A DNA stretch of 64,000 nucleotides, taken from Stenopsyche tienmushanensis. Its lineage: Eukaryota > Arthropoda > Insecta > Trichoptera > Stenopsychidae. The stretch covers positions 186,001 to 250,000 of the forward strand of contig WACJ01000123.1 of assembly GCA_008973525.1 (NCBI GenBank), in the 5' to 3' direction. How positions within the stretch are numbered: the stretch's first letter is position 1; each line of letters starts with the position of its first letter. Positions 33,285 to 45,350 of the stretch are shown piece after piece. The translations under genes and the position numbers were made by a program. The notes beneath the pieces were generated by a model. It was not told the origin of the DNA. It saw nothing but the letters and a program-made list of their open reading frames with translations, and searched no databases.

Positions 33285-33672
33285 GCGGGCGTAACTGGAC
33301 TTCGGGCGCAAAATGCAGAATACCGACTCGATCGAGAGTTGCACATAGTTTTTATTTTACTTGACCATTCTACTCTGCATGAATCAACACTAATTGACTT
33401 TGCCCGTTTTTATTATATATGCTAATTTTGTCTAATCTTTCTTTTCTTAGTTATCGCGTATTGGGTCGTTTCCAGCCGGTATAAGCCCGCAATAAAACAA
33501 AGACAACAATATTTTCGAGCGATTATAAAAGTTGAAAAACCCACCCAAAGAGTCTTTTTCGGACATCCCGGCGCTTTGAAAATCGGACCGATTGGACACA
33601 CATACATTGTGGCTATTCCGTCCTCTTTTAGGACTTTTTGCGGCATTTTCAGTGATGCCCGGGATCTTCTAC
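33285..33672 (+). repeat. Dispersed repeat family B, copy 2
   Basis: It is collinear with 58905-59312. Shared blocks are GGGCGCAAAATGCA, AATACCGAC, TTTTTATTTTACTT, ACCATTCTACT, ATGAATCAACAC and TAATCT..CTTTTC. It continues with ACACACATACATTGTGGCTA, which matches copy 1 in inverse orientation. Non-coding as far as I can tell. Confidence 0.7.
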
Positions 33673-34236
33673 GATCATGGAAGCCCTCCCCAGAGGCTAA
33701 TTTACATAGGTAGCTTGCGCCAAATGAGGTCGCGAGTGTTTATCCCACCCATAAAACCTATATATTTATCTTACTAATTTATTTAACTAGTATCAATTTA
33801 CATTTTGGGAGTAAGGGGGATCTTTTGCTACGTTTCATACATAGGCTCTGTGTGTGAGTTGCCGAAATAGATTTTTTTCGACATTTTGAAAAAGTACTCA
33901 AAAATTTCATCTTTAAATCGTCATAACTTTTTAATCCGTGGTCATAATAACATTATATAACTGTTTTTGTTTTTTGCAATATATTTTTGATCTAAATAAA
34001 TGATTATTTTATGCAATTGTTTTAAAGAAAATTAGTTCTGAGCTTCCAAAGTCACATAAAATGTGCAAACGAAAGAGGGATGTCAACTTTTAAATTCTAT
34101 AAACAACTATTTTGAACTTAGTTTTTATTAAATTTATTTACAAAATTGGCCACATCTGCTTCGTGTATACTCGTAACAATCTTCCCTTATTTCAACTGTG
34201 GTTATTTGATGTAGCATTGCCTCTTTCATTTTTTTG

Positions 34237-34296
34237 CAGTGGCTCGCGCGGTCTCCTGATCTGACACCACTGGATTTCTTTTCTTGGGACGTAACC
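34237..34296 (+). pseudogene. Mariner/Tc1-like transposase fragment
   Basis: Translation gives QWLARSPDLTPLDFFSWD, close to the ARSPDLTPLDFFLWG block around the third catalytic residue of mariner-like transposases in insects. Flanking sequence is too decayed to extend. It is a short relic, not a gene. Confidence 0.6.
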
Positions 34297-34499
34297 TATT
34301 CCGTGGCTTATAGATTAATCCAGCACAGTTTTACGGTCAGGCTTGTGCAATAATAAGAGTATATGGACGTAATAAGTTTGGGAGCCATTGTTAAATTCGA
34401 GGTGAATGTGAGTGACATAAACGATAGATTGGCGGTCATGACCTGAACGGATCGTCGCTTCCTTGCATCGTAGCAGGACTTTCCTTTCGATCGCATACG

Positions 34500-35216
34500 A
34501 ATAAAACGGAGAAGACGACAGCCAGCTAGTAGATTTGAATTCCACTGCGAAGGCAGATCGTCCAGGTTTCGGGGCTCGGGAGAGGAAGGAGGCGCCGAGA
34601 GAGGCAGAACCCGTTCTTCGAGTCCGTCGTCAGTCGACTCGCGACGGTCGGTGCGTCTCGAGGTGCGACGCCCCGCCAATTTTATCCATCACATATTCGA
34701 TTTCATATCGCGCAATCGAGTCGACATCGTTAGTTCGTTAATTTTCGGATCTGCAGGCTCGTATTTGAAAAGCAGAAGTGTTTTTTCGTCAACTTTTTAA
34801 ATAGTTTTCGAGGTATAAATTTAATTTGATCTGATAGAGAAAAATGCGACATATCATTTAGTTTTTTAAAAATCGAAATAATCATACTGGCTTTCTTCTC
34901 GCTGATCGATCGACAAGTCCGCAATCGTCTCGGCCCTTGGGCCGTTTCGCATTCGTTCGAGGCGATAAGGAGATAAGCGCGGCCCTTCGTCAGTCGGTCG
35001 GTCGCCCTCCGGCGGGCGACTCGCCGAGGGACCGCTCTCTATCTGCGAAGACGATAGTATTGTTACATCCGTTCGATCGCATTATTCTATTCCCTCTTTT
35101 AGTAAATTCATATGTGACAGTGGAGTGATTCTATCGCGATAAGTAATTTGCATATTTTAAATAGTGTGACAAAATTGGAAGTGTAGATTCGATGGATCGG
35201 AGGAGACAGTGAGACG
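34500..35216 (+). promoter_or_regulatory. GC-rich promoter and 5' leader with uORF
   Basis: A CpG-rich region, unlike its AT-rich surroundings, with GC-dense blocks at about 34550-34680 and 34940-35060, leads into the start codon at 35217. A six-codon upstream ORF (35192-35212, ATG to TGA) ends 4 nt before that ATG. An in-frame TAG at 35184 excludes an earlier start. This looks like the promoter/leader of the gene beginning at 35217. Confidence 0.55.
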
Positions 35217-35289
35217 ATGGCCAGCAACTGCGAGCTCCTGCTGGAGTGGGCCGCCCTGCCGGAGAAGCACGAGACCTGGACTCTGTCAG
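35217..35289 (+). CDS. First coding exon of an unidentified gene
   Basis: ATG in good context (acgATGGCC) encodes 24 residues starting MASNCELLLEWAALPEKHE and one extra base, then a strong donor (CAG/GTGAGA). Codons are GC-rich, unlike the surrounding DNA. I do not recognise the protein. No downstream exon was found in the rest of the window on this strand, so the first intron would run beyond 64000, which is common for developmental or neuronal insect genes. Evidence rests on start context, in-frame upstream stop, donor quality and the GC-rich promoter-like region; it could also be a chance frame in a noncoding transcript. Confidence 0.5.
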
Positions 35290-37117
35290 GTGAGAATTTA
35301 CCGTTGAGAGTTGAGCGCGTGTCGCGAATTCCAAATCGACCTCGCGCACCGCGGACGAACTTCAGGAATTCCAACTTCAAACATCGAGCGATTCGTCAAC
35401 GTTATTTTAAGAAATCAGCCAACATACCTGAACCGGCCGAATAGCTTCGGGGATAAAATCGCGCGCCCGTGGGTAGGGCGACACTTCGCCGACCCACCGA
35501 CCGAAGACTTAAACGCGCAAAACGCCAAACCCGCCAAAACACAAATCGTAGGAACAACAAATTGAACCCTTTGAAATTGTAATCGAATGCTGATTCAAAC
35601 GCGCCAAGCGGATCTAAATTGTTGTCTTTTACTCGACGTATAAAAGTTTTGACTTTCGATTGTAATCCATCTTGCGGGCCACCGACGCGAACGCGTCTAA
35701 AGACAATTCAATTGACAAATATTGCAAATGATGAACAATCTCACTATTATACAAATAACAATGAGAATAATAGTCGAGAATGATCAGCGACCTCATCAAT
35801 GATGCATTTTAGAACACTATGTAATTTTATATTCAAAAACAAAGTTAAATGCGATGATATTGCTCATTGATCGAACAAATGTCGATGATCTCATTATCAT
35901 TATGTCACTGAAATGTAAGGCTTTAAGGCATGATATGTCACATTTATATTATTACATATATCAAAATTACATTATTGTTCCGTGATTCCAAGGGAAAAAT
36001 CTTAAGCCCTATGCAATCCTATACATCTCGAGACAACGATTTCCCGATGGGTTTTATATCAAGGATGAATTGATATGTTTATATCTATAATATAATAAAG
36101 TTCCTTTAATTAATACAAAATGTGTTGTCAAAGAAATGGTCGAGGTACAACTGATGATCAAAAAGTAAGTATGAAAAAAACGACATTTTTAACGGGACAA
36201 TCTAATATCAATTTTTCTAATAGTCGAAAATTAGTAGGACTTCAAATTCCATTACGACATTTTGTGTATTCAATATCATGATCATCATCATAGTGATGAT
36301 TTTACCGTTTTGTTTATCGGCTGCACAGACGATGTCGCCTACTCGTGGATAGCTTAAATTTCATAGCCGATAAAACTTAAGCGATTGTTTGTCGGTCCTC
36401 TGTATAATTTAATCTGTAGTTAATCTATGTTATTGATCCAGACTTGGAAACTTGCTTCATCTGATGGTTGTTTGCGATATAAAAATATCCAACGTCCTAT
36501 CGAAGCGGAGCTTCATTTTTATGACGGAACAACGTCGACTTTTAATTGTGTAGTATTATTTTTTTATTGTTTAGGATCAAACGTCTAAGTTTGAAATTGG
36601 CAAAGGTCATGTTTGACATCGTATGTTGTATTTTAGTGATCCATCGGTTCGATCGACGATAACGCTGCCCTGTCGAAACCCTCGATGGAAAGTCGCATCT
36701 TCACGAGCTACGGTATGGAAACCAGTTCGGATTTAACATGGAGCTCATCGGTGATATGGCGGGATGCACTCGGAATTGTTCCGTTTGCATTGAATAAACT
36801 CAGTGAAATGATATTCTCCGTGCGTTCTTATCATTAGGAATGGGATGATTATAAGGTTTACGGACGTGCGTATGTTAGGTCTCAGATTCACTTTTATCAT
36901 TTGGTAATAGTGGACTCGGCTATTGAGGAACGACAAGTTGCTAGACCGGTTTTCGGTCCGAGAAAAAAAGGCATACGGAGGAAGGATTGCGTCGTGTATC
37001 GAATGTCAAATATCTGAGAAGCTCTTTTCGGTCCGTTTCCAGATGCACATCGATCCTGATGTTTGCATCTTCCCAATATCGAAATATTGGTGCAATTTGA
37101 GTTCCTTTTAATTTGTT
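35290..37117. other. Putative first intron, no features recognised
   Basis: AT-rich non-coding sequence after the donor at 35290. Only short chance open frames were seen. Confidence 0.4.
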
Positions 37118-37539
37118 CCTAGGGAATCCAATTCCGGGATCCTGGACAGTTTTAGGTGCTCATGAATCCCGGGATTAGTAAACGTAATCCCGAAAAATTC
37201 GGGATTGGATTTTTTATCTAACAGAAATCGTACACCTCACTAACACGATGAACACCAATACTAAATCGAGAAATTCCCGCTGAAATCTGTACGCTTGAAA
37301 ACAGTGGCTTAACTAGTAATTGGCGAGCTTAGGTGACGCCTAGAGGCAATAACTGACTAATATATGCATACATATATACAGTACATATCAAACTGTTAGA
37401 TTAACCTATCCATACCGGTGATGTATTTACTACACCCCGACTCTAATAATGGGAATATCGATATGAAATATAATAGATACGGGGTTCAGAGTTTTTGTAT
37501 TCCTCTCTAATATAATTACGAATCACATCAAAGTATTAT

Positions 37540-38290
37540 TTATTTATTTTTTATTTTTATTTATTTTATTTGTGGAAACCCAACAGCTTTACATATATAA
37601 TTAGCTGTAGATTAGAAATATTACAAGCCAATAATAGGATTTCACATATAGAATTAGTTAAAATTAAAGGTAAAATTATAACATGTACTCAAATTTAAAA
37701 TTTAAAAGTTCGTAACCTTGTAGTTATTTCGTTTTTATTTATTTATTTTTTTTTATTTTTTTATTATTTTTATTATTGCTGTTATTACTACTGATTTACT
37801 TTATTCATCAATTAAAAGATTGATTAGCTGACGTTTGACATCGATTAGATTACAATTGAAAATATCCAACTCAAGATCCCTTAGCACATCATTAAGGTTT
37901 ATTATGGCTCTACTCAAGAAGGCATTCTTTCTATAGTTGGTAGAGGCCAACGGAACCGCGATTGGTTGGTAAAATCTCATAGATCTACTAGGTATATTGA
38001 AGTTAATACTACTCAGCAGTTCAGGACAGTCAATTATGCCGTTTGTAATTTTGAGTAAGTATATAATGTCTGCTATTGTACGGCGCTTATTAAGGGCTAC
38101 TAAGTGTTGATCTGAGCAGATACGCTCATATTCTGACGAATTATACGCTTTCCCCATTTTGAAGCATAGGAATTTTATAAACTTCATTTGAACTCTTTCA
38201 ATTCGATCCACATATTTTTGATACCTGGGGTTCCAGATTTGAGACGCATATTCAAGCTTGCTTCTAACATAGGCACAGTAGAGAATTAAA
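37540..38290 (-). mobile_element. 5'-truncated CR1-like retrotransposon inside family A
   Basis: The minus-strand element starts in the reverse transcriptase C-terminus and runs to a TTTA-rich 3' tail (37540-37570). It sits exactly where the uninterrupted family A copy at 62692 reads AAGTATTATAGTATATAAG. A short ATTAT at both edges could be the target duplication. The tail motif GTGGAAACCCAACAGCTTTA recurs at 29622-29700. Confidence 0.75.
37801..38289 (-). pseudogene. Reverse transcriptase C-terminal fragment
   Basis: The minus-strand reading starts in the YCAYVRSKLEYASQIWNP block, runs through RIERVQMKFIKFLCFK and ends with stop after INLLIDE. This is the C-terminal region after the RT domain of CR1/Jockey-type retrotransposons. 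The frame is open to the stop but has no catalytic FADD block: a 5'-truncated insertion. Confidence 0.75.
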
Positions 38291-38559
38291 TTATAGTATA
38301 TAAGTAATCATCTGCAACGATGGAAATAAATAATTTGTCGGGAAATCGGGAATTTTGCTAGTTTTAGTTCGTGTCTCACCAGAAAGGAATTTTATCTATC
38401 ATATTGATGGTATTATACGAAAATGGGGGCTCACGCGGTCATCAATTCGAAGTGACATTTAAATATCTGATGACGATACCTCCATCGAGTGTGGGGATTT
38501 TCAGCAGCAAGTTGCCTGGCTTCCAAAATCAGAATTTCAATCATTAAATCAAAATTCAA

Positions 38560-38690
38560 AGTGTCAATGTTTTTTACATTTTAATCTTTATTTTCGCTGA
38601 TAGTGATTTCTTCCCTAATATATTTTTGATATCGTGTCGAATCCTGGACTTAATTTCTTCTCCGTAAAAATAGCTCCAAGATATTTGAAC
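38560..38690 (-). pseudogene. Relic of the RTE element
   Basis: Minus-strand reading gives QEFKYLGAIFTEKK and then decayed nucleotides matching GGGAAxAAATCACTATCxGC. Both match the RT C-terminal region of the intact RTE element (VQEFKYLGSVLTEK, about 28940-29100). It has stops, so it is an old fragment. Confidence 0.7.
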
Positions 38691-40399
38691 TCTTGCAATA
38701 TTGGGCATTACAAAGCTTGCCGAGGTACTCGCTTTAAAAAACAAAAATATATATAATTATTAATTTGTTTATTTTTAACATAAACAAACAAATATAAACA
38801 ATGTGATGGAAGCCAAACATATGATTTAAAAGTGACTCAAATACGTGTACGATGTGTTGCTGTTGTTGCAAAACGAATTGATTCAGATATGAATTGAAAT
38901 GTCTGTGTCATTTGTGTGTTACTGCCTCCCGGCATAGTTCACCGAAGACTGAAAGCATGGCCAGTAGATAAAACATCTTCTGTCTAACATAGCAACCACC
39001 AGATTAATATGCGCCAACATAGTACATCCGTTAAACGTTTCGCAAAATAAATTTTGCACACGAATAATGCTTATGCTAATGTAAAAACCTTTTTAGATAC
39101 ACATCCAATAGCTCACCAAAGTTTTATCGCAATCGGACGAACGGTATAGGAATGTATCTGAAACAAACTTAGTACACGATGACACCACGTCATGTAGATT
39201 GTATGTGTAGTGCTTTTTTAACAAGTAAAATACTCGAGGACTGCATGAAGATGAAATGGACTTACTTTGCTTTCACCGTGTGCTTTTGAAACATTCGACC
39301 ATACCTTCGAGAATTCCAATCGCGACTTTCAAAAAGATCGAAGACTGAAGTTCGTTTTTTTCACTACGTTCAACAACGTCGCTTTTTATCCATATACGAT
39401 GACACATCGTCGAAATTCCATTGTCATTGCGACGACGGTTGAAACACTTGTTTGTTATTTTCACATAAATTTAGCGGAAGTGCATTGAATACGATCGAAG
39501 AGCGCTTTCCTTCGTTATTAAAATATTCGGTAACGTTGACCTAAATTCTGGTAGCGAAGAATGTTTCGGTCTTCGATTGACGAAACTAATGCCACCGAAT
39601 TTGACCTTCATCTTTTGTCGATTGTATCATCGTCAAATGGATGTCATATTATAATATAATATAACATAACAGTGAAAGTCATCTTCGCGAAACGATGCTA
39701 AAGTTTTCGACATTAGACACAAGCAACATATTATAGTTATCAATCTATCGATAGCAAAAATGCGTCCTTCGTCCATGTGGAAAACGTCCAAGAATTTGAA
39801 ACGTTGAAAGTGGACGATTACAACAAAGACTGAAAGCTGCAGCACCTGTTGTGGATTTGGATTTGTTGGCTATTTGTTGATAAATTCGTGCAATTTGAGC
39901 ACGTTTTTATGTATCGACATCGAGAATGATGGTTGCTTGCTCTTTCGTTGTGCAAAAAGTGTTGCAAAACCGAACGCACCCGTTATGGCCAAGTCTTATT
40001 TAATTATTTAGTCACGATTTTATCAAGCATATATTTTAAATAAATAATATTTGGCTGTAATAAAATCTCCCAGAACTGCCGTTAACACTAAACCTGCCGA
40101 TACTTTTCGTGTACTAAAAATGTATTGTTTTTACAATTCAACGTAAATAATAGTCAATTTGTTACTGAACGAATTAGTAAATGAACGACGTCCATTAAAT
40201 GACGATGCAAATGTATTTTTATATAATTTAAATTATAAACTGGAAAAGAGAATTAAAAATGAAAGGTGCATTTTCTTTTTTCGCGATTCTCGATACGTTC
40301 TATGAAACTGGTTTGGTAAAATCCCTGTTTTGAACATTTTTTTTTCGTTGTTTTTCTATATAAAACCCAGTCATTTATTCTAGCTAGGTTTAAAATATT
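38691..40399. other. No gene recognised
   Basis: Unassigned sequence. A TTAA followed by CACTAAACCTGCCGATAC at about 40083 could be a piggyBac-like end, but no partner was identified. Confidence 0.4.
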
Positions 40400-40556
40400 G
40401 AAAAGCATCTGGTAGAGACAAGAAGCTCTCCGTCTCTGTCTCCCATGCATAATTACCGAACTCCGTTTCTGTCTCTCTTCGAGCTCAACGTACAGGAGTG
40501 CTCTTTCTGAATCACTGGAATTCGCTCGCACTTATGCGATCATCCTACTATACAGG
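40400..40556 (+). repeat. Repeat family F, partial copy
   Basis: CTCTCCGTCTCTGT, CCCATGCATAA, GAGCTCAACGTAC, CACTGGAATTCGCTCGCA and GCGATCATCCTAC match 47560-47697. It ends TACAGG then TTAA (40557-40560). The 5' half of the family is missing. Confidence 0.65.
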
Positions 40557-40560
40557 TTAA

Positions 40561-42164
40561 GACCAAACCATGCATCAAAATATGCTCAACGATCTTTACG
40601 AAATGTAAATTTGACAGAGCAAAAAACTTTTTTAAACAAATGAGGCTTTTCATCTTTGAAAAGTAGCAGTTTTGAATGAAACGGCCTAATCGAGGCCACG
40701 TCCGACATCGAGGAAGACGCTTTTTAAAGAGCGATGCGAGGACGAACCGTGGATCGTTTTTACTCATTCGGATCTACAAAAAAGACATCGACGCCGACCG
40801 AACATTCCAACCATACAATATTTAAAATTGGATACATCCTCAACCCACGCCGAACATTAAAATCTGACATTTATTATCGGTCGTTCTTTAAAGGTTGCTG
40901 ACCTCTGCTCTGCACGACTCTTTATATGTTAGCAGTTTTAGTTAACAACCTGCTTATATATAACACTTTCGATTTCAAAAGGTTACGAGCTCGCAAGTGT
41001 TAGAGGATCGACCCGAAGAAAACCGTCCGGTGCACGCTAGAATTGACCCACATCCATTTTACTACATTATAGTTTATAGCAGAAATTGCCAATAAATTCT
41101 AATCAAAGTTTTAATAATGACATTCAAAAAATATTGACGAAATTCAAGAAATACGTTGTCAATAAATTTGATTTCAGTGGTAAATTGATGTTATTCTTTT
41201 TCGGGTATGCTTTCGATGTTGCTAACTTCAAAGGCGTTCATCATAACCCTGACTTTATCCATGTTCCAAGTATTTAGATAACATATGTGAAATTCTTCTT
41301 TATTTTAGTTTTCAATTCCACTATAGCAAAGATTTTAGCACCGTCTGTAAATATCATTCATTAATAGCGATTGCAAATTCTTTCCTATTCAATTACCTAA
41401 TGATCTCATCTAGCGTGCTAATAGTTTAGGCAATTTATTTTTATCTGTGAGCTATCGATTTCTACCATTTCGATTTGACATCATCGTACACCGCTTGTTT
41501 TTCTCTTTAAAGTATGCTGAATGCCAAATTTTCTTCGGGTAACACCAATGACTTCGACTTCTTCAATTAAATTGGCTTTTTTCCGATTGTGCGTTAAAGA
41601 ATGCCAAATTAAAGCATTTAATTATTCAATCCCAACTCTTTCAATGCTACAAAGTGACAATATTAGTCACATTGTGATTAAAATTGTTTCGACTTAACCC
41701 TTTTAGTGCCGAGTGAAAAACTGCTGCTAAGCGAAGAATGCCGAGCCAATTTGACGTAATTAGATATCGATTGAGAAAAAAAAAGAATGGAAAAGGTAAG
41801 AATTACGAAATAAAAGGAGAATAAATTAATGACAATGGTATTTTTATATTTGTTGAAAATCATTGGAAAAAAATTAGAATGATCTTTTGTGAACAGTTTG
41901 ATATACAATAGAACATGTAGTATAAAAAAATTATAGCAAAATGGATGTTGAAATTTATTATTTTGACAAAATTAAATAAAAATCCCATTACTTGCTACAA
42001 AACAAGCGATTCGTGTACGAGTCCCAAGAGTACCCGACTTGACGTATAGATGCTGGTTATTGTTTTAAAAAAATAATACTATGATGGAGAGTAGTTACCT
42101 TATAAAGCTTAAGTTTCAAGTTTAAAGACGCTACGTTGTTTAGTATAGTATGTTGTGTGGTTTT
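40561..42164. other. No gene; one piggyBac-like end
   Basis: TTAACCCTTTTAGTGCCGAG at about 41695 looks like a piggyBac-type terminus, without a clear partner. Otherwise AT-rich sequence with no recognised gene. Confidence 0.4.
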
Positions 42165-42745
42165 ATGTGCTGAGTATTGCCGCAAAAAACCATAAAAGAT
42201 GAGAGAGGGGCCACAAAATCTGTGTTTCCAACTGGTCCGCTTCTCGTATCGCCGACACGACGAATGAGCACCTCGCAACATCCCCAACATGTTCACATAA
42301 CATGTTCTGGGCCTATGATCGATCAGGGAAAATCGAGATAAAAGAACATAGGGGCCTTCCACTGATCCGAGCTGTTTATTGGTCCTGCTATTCGGAAGCA
42401 TGCCAGCCCGCTCAACAAAAATGCACAGTAAGGTAAAAAGCCTGAATTTAACATCCACTACTAGCGCTCAGAGCGCAGAAGAGAAATTAGCTAGATTTCA
42501 TAAACTAAAACAAAAATACTAGCTAAGATACATACAAATATACATGTATTGTAAATTAAAACTAGATAAAATAAATAAGTAAAATAGATAAATATACAAT
42601 GTTATTTGCAGAGGCTAATTTAGAGATGAGGATGAGGGAGTGGCTACGAGGTTTGTGTGTCCAACCAGTCCGCCTTTAAGACCGCTGACACTTCGATTGA
42701 GCGCCTTGCGATCGAATGCTATCCATTAAAAAGCGAAGCCCTAAA
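42165..42745 (-). repeat. Two partial family B segments in tandem
   Basis: 42185-42300 and 42630-42745 each contain the family B block (a CTGTGTTTCCAACTGGTCCG-like stretch, then GACxxxTGAGCxCCT). The second retains GCGCCTTGCGATCGAATGC. They are separated by about 330 bp of AT-rich DNA and are followed directly by an inverted family A piece. Confidence 0.6.
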
Positions 42746-42769
42746 CTGCCCGTGCGGAAAGTTAATACA

Positions 42770-43027
42770 ACAATTTGAAAACATATATAGATTAGATAGT
42801 TATTGCCCCTAGGCGACGCCTAATCTCGCCAATTAGTAGTTACGCCACTGTTTCCATGCGTCCAGATTTCGGCGGGAATGTCTCGATTTAGTAGCCTTCA
42901 TCGTGCTGGCGAGGTGTACGATTTCTGTTAGATAAAAATTTAAATCCCAAATTTTTCGGGATTACGTTTTCTAGTCCCGGGATTCTTAAGTACCCAAAAC
43001 TGTCCCGGGATTGGATTTCCTAGTTAC
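42770..43027 (-). repeat. Repeat family A, inverted 5' part
   Basis: Read on the minus strand it starts AACTAGGAAATCCAATCCCG and matches the first 250 bp of family A: CCCGGGA palindromes, CAGAAATCGTACACCTCG, and AGGCGACGCCTAGGGGCAAT. The 3' part of the family is absent. Confidence 0.75.
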
Positions 43028-44794
43028 GAGTCTAACCGCTTAACCGTGGTATTTGACGATCAAAATGTTTTACACGTCATTATAAAATTTTACATTTATT
43101 AACTCATTCCATACAATTCTATGATCAATTTATTTACTCGTGAATATCAAAATCTAGTTTCAATGGGCATACGATCTATAAAAAGGATTAAACTAAACTT
43201 AGTGTCGAAAGAGTCTATTTTCAGTTTGTATTATAATATTATTATCCGTGTGCTTCAATTTAAAATTAATTCATTTTGCGAACAAAGAGAATAATTTTGT
43301 ACCTTTGGCGAAGTATTTGGATTCAAGTTGCATAATATCTTGCCACATCTGGAATACCACGGCGTCGATTTGACCTTAGAGTGGTCCAGCCACATTCTTT
43401 CGACTCGCGTACCTTCAATTCTTAAACATACCATTCAAGCTGTTCTAATTTAAGAATTCGGCTTGTAAATATAGAATTCATTTTGTGCTTTTTATACAAG
43501 AAATATATTTGTAAGATGCATGGAAGTGCCGGATTTTGAAGGAGCTGCTCGCAGATCAATACTCTGCCGCCCTTTCTGTAGGAAGCTTTTGTTTTTGTTT
43601 ACCATATAATGGGGGAAGATAATCGCAGAAGTGTTACTGTAGATGCAATGTGAAGAATTAGACAGTCACCTGCTTGTCGAGTCGTGATCGGACATCGTTA
43701 TCGTGGAAGTGCAGAACGCAAACGTGACGGCAAGTGTCGCTTTTCTTCCACTGGGACATTTTAAATGGCTTCGAGAAAGCCAGCACATACTCTCTTTCAA
43801 TATTTATCGTTTTCAAGAGCCACCCAGTCGAAGAGTTTCCTTCCTTCTCGTTGAAACAAAAGCATCAGACCGAAGCGTCGACGAAGTGGACGTTCGTGCT
43901 GCAACGAAACGAGAGCGCTCAGTTCTCGTGACATTTGTAAAGACCTGTCAATTTTGCAAAATGCCATATCAAACAGATCTAATCCTAAACATATCGATAT
44001 GACTAAACAATTAACAACAACATATTTATGTTTCGTATCATTGTAATGAGAATCGATCAATTTTTCTCGACAAATTTGATAAAAAAAGTGTAGGCCTCAA
44101 TTTTATAATTGATAACATCTTTGTAGTTATACAGATAAACAACATCATAGTTAATCATACTATACAAACGCATAATATATTTCGCTGAATCAAATCTTGA
44201 TAGGATCTTAAAATAATAAATTCATCGAACGAATGGCGACACTCTGATAATTCCATGGGAAGGAATTCATGGGATTTAATGAGATGCATTAAAATACAGT
44301 AAACTCTTCTATCGCACCCACTTCTATAGAGTTGTTTTTCTTATAGCGTTTGCGTCTTATCGTATAGCAGTCCCTTCCATAGCGTATTCTGTGATGTTAA
44401 ACGGCGGTGAATCACCGGCGTGGCGCTGTCGAAGAACATTTCGGGGATATTCATTACAATACAGTAGGAAAATATTTTTCTACTTGTATAGCCATTGAAC
44501 AAATTATGATCAAGTAAATCGATGCACACGTTTTTTAATGCATTTAGCATACACTTTTCAGGGCCTTTAAACCATTATATTATTTATAATAAAACTATCT
44601 GATACTACCTGCATATCTATTAATCTTAATAATATTATTATCTAATATCTGATAACATGATAAGGTCTCTGCAATAATTATTGCCGTGAGCGTGTATATA
44701 TCTTTGATTTATAATTTAATACATTGTGGTCTTTACATTGTATTATTTTTTTTATCTCCTTCCAAACTGTCTTTTTATTTTTAAGCCATGTTGT
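43028..44794. other. No gene; possible pogo-like end
   Basis: TACAGTAAACTCTTCTATCG at about 44296 resembles a Tigger/pogo end. The 99-aa frame at 43703-44002 has no recognisable domain. No gene can be supported. Confidence 0.4.
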
Positions 44795-44798
44795 TTAA

Positions 44799-45350
44799 CT
44801 TGTTAAGCGGAGAAGTTCCTTTTCAATAACGCAACATAGAGTGGGCGCGCACATTTTCCTCAGGACGTATATATACGTCATATAAAAAAATAAACAAAAG
44901 CACGCAAAGAAAATGGAAATATAGAGTTTAAAAAATAAAATATATTCATACATAAATTCAAAACTCAACTTCTGTGTGATATATTTTAAAAAAAGTTGCT
45001 GATATGTAGTGCTACCTCACAAGCCGGACGCCAGCACGTAGATTCTTTCCCTTTTTTGTAATAAACTCGACTTTTCCTGGCTTTAGTTCCCTTTCATTTG
45101 TTCTTTGAAAATGTCTTTCAACTAGCGCGAGGGCTTAGGCGAGGGGTCTTTTTTATCATTCCATTTTAATATTATAAGTTTGCCTTTGAATCTTACTTTA
45201 TGCTACTAGTCACCGTTTACTAAGTACACGTCTACTCCTACACAATAGCGAATTACAACCAATTTGATAAGTTACGCCTAGCAAATTTAATATTCACACT
45301 TTTAAAATTGAATAAAACTGTTGTTTAATTCAATTTTTTGCTGTTTTTAA
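44799..45350 (-). mobile_element. piggyBac-like remnant, copy 1 (family E)
   Basis: After TTAA (44795-44798) comes CTTGTTAAGCGGAGAAGTTC, then the perfect 16-bp palindrome GACGTATATATACGTC (44864-44879). The minus strand encodes LVERHFQRTNERELKP and a decayed tail ending FFKIYHTEVEF, as in piggyBac C-termini. It is collinear with 48360-48935. The opposite terminus was not found. Confidence 0.7.

Larger units (their letters stand above)
37118..38545 (+). repeat. Repeat family A, copy 1, split by a retrotransposon fragment
   Basis: 37118-37539 and 38291-38545 together are collinear with the uninterrupted copy at 62692-63350. Shared landmarks are CCGGGATCCTGGACAGTTTT, CAGAAATCGTACAC, GTGATGTATTTACTACACCC, GATATGAAATATAATAGATA, AATTTGTCGGGAAATCGGGA and AAAATGGGGGCTCAC. 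The interruption is the CR1-like 3' fragment. The start contains two sets of short complementary GGGATT/AATCCC motifs. Confidence 0.8.

Noticed and set aside
36640..36780. Candidate second exon after the orphan first exon
   Set aside because: An acceptor-like TTTTAG is present, but in the required phase the frame hits a stop after about eight codons.
43703..44002. 99-codon frame with antisense partner
   Set aside because: Both strands are open over the same stretch, with no recognisable domain or splice context.
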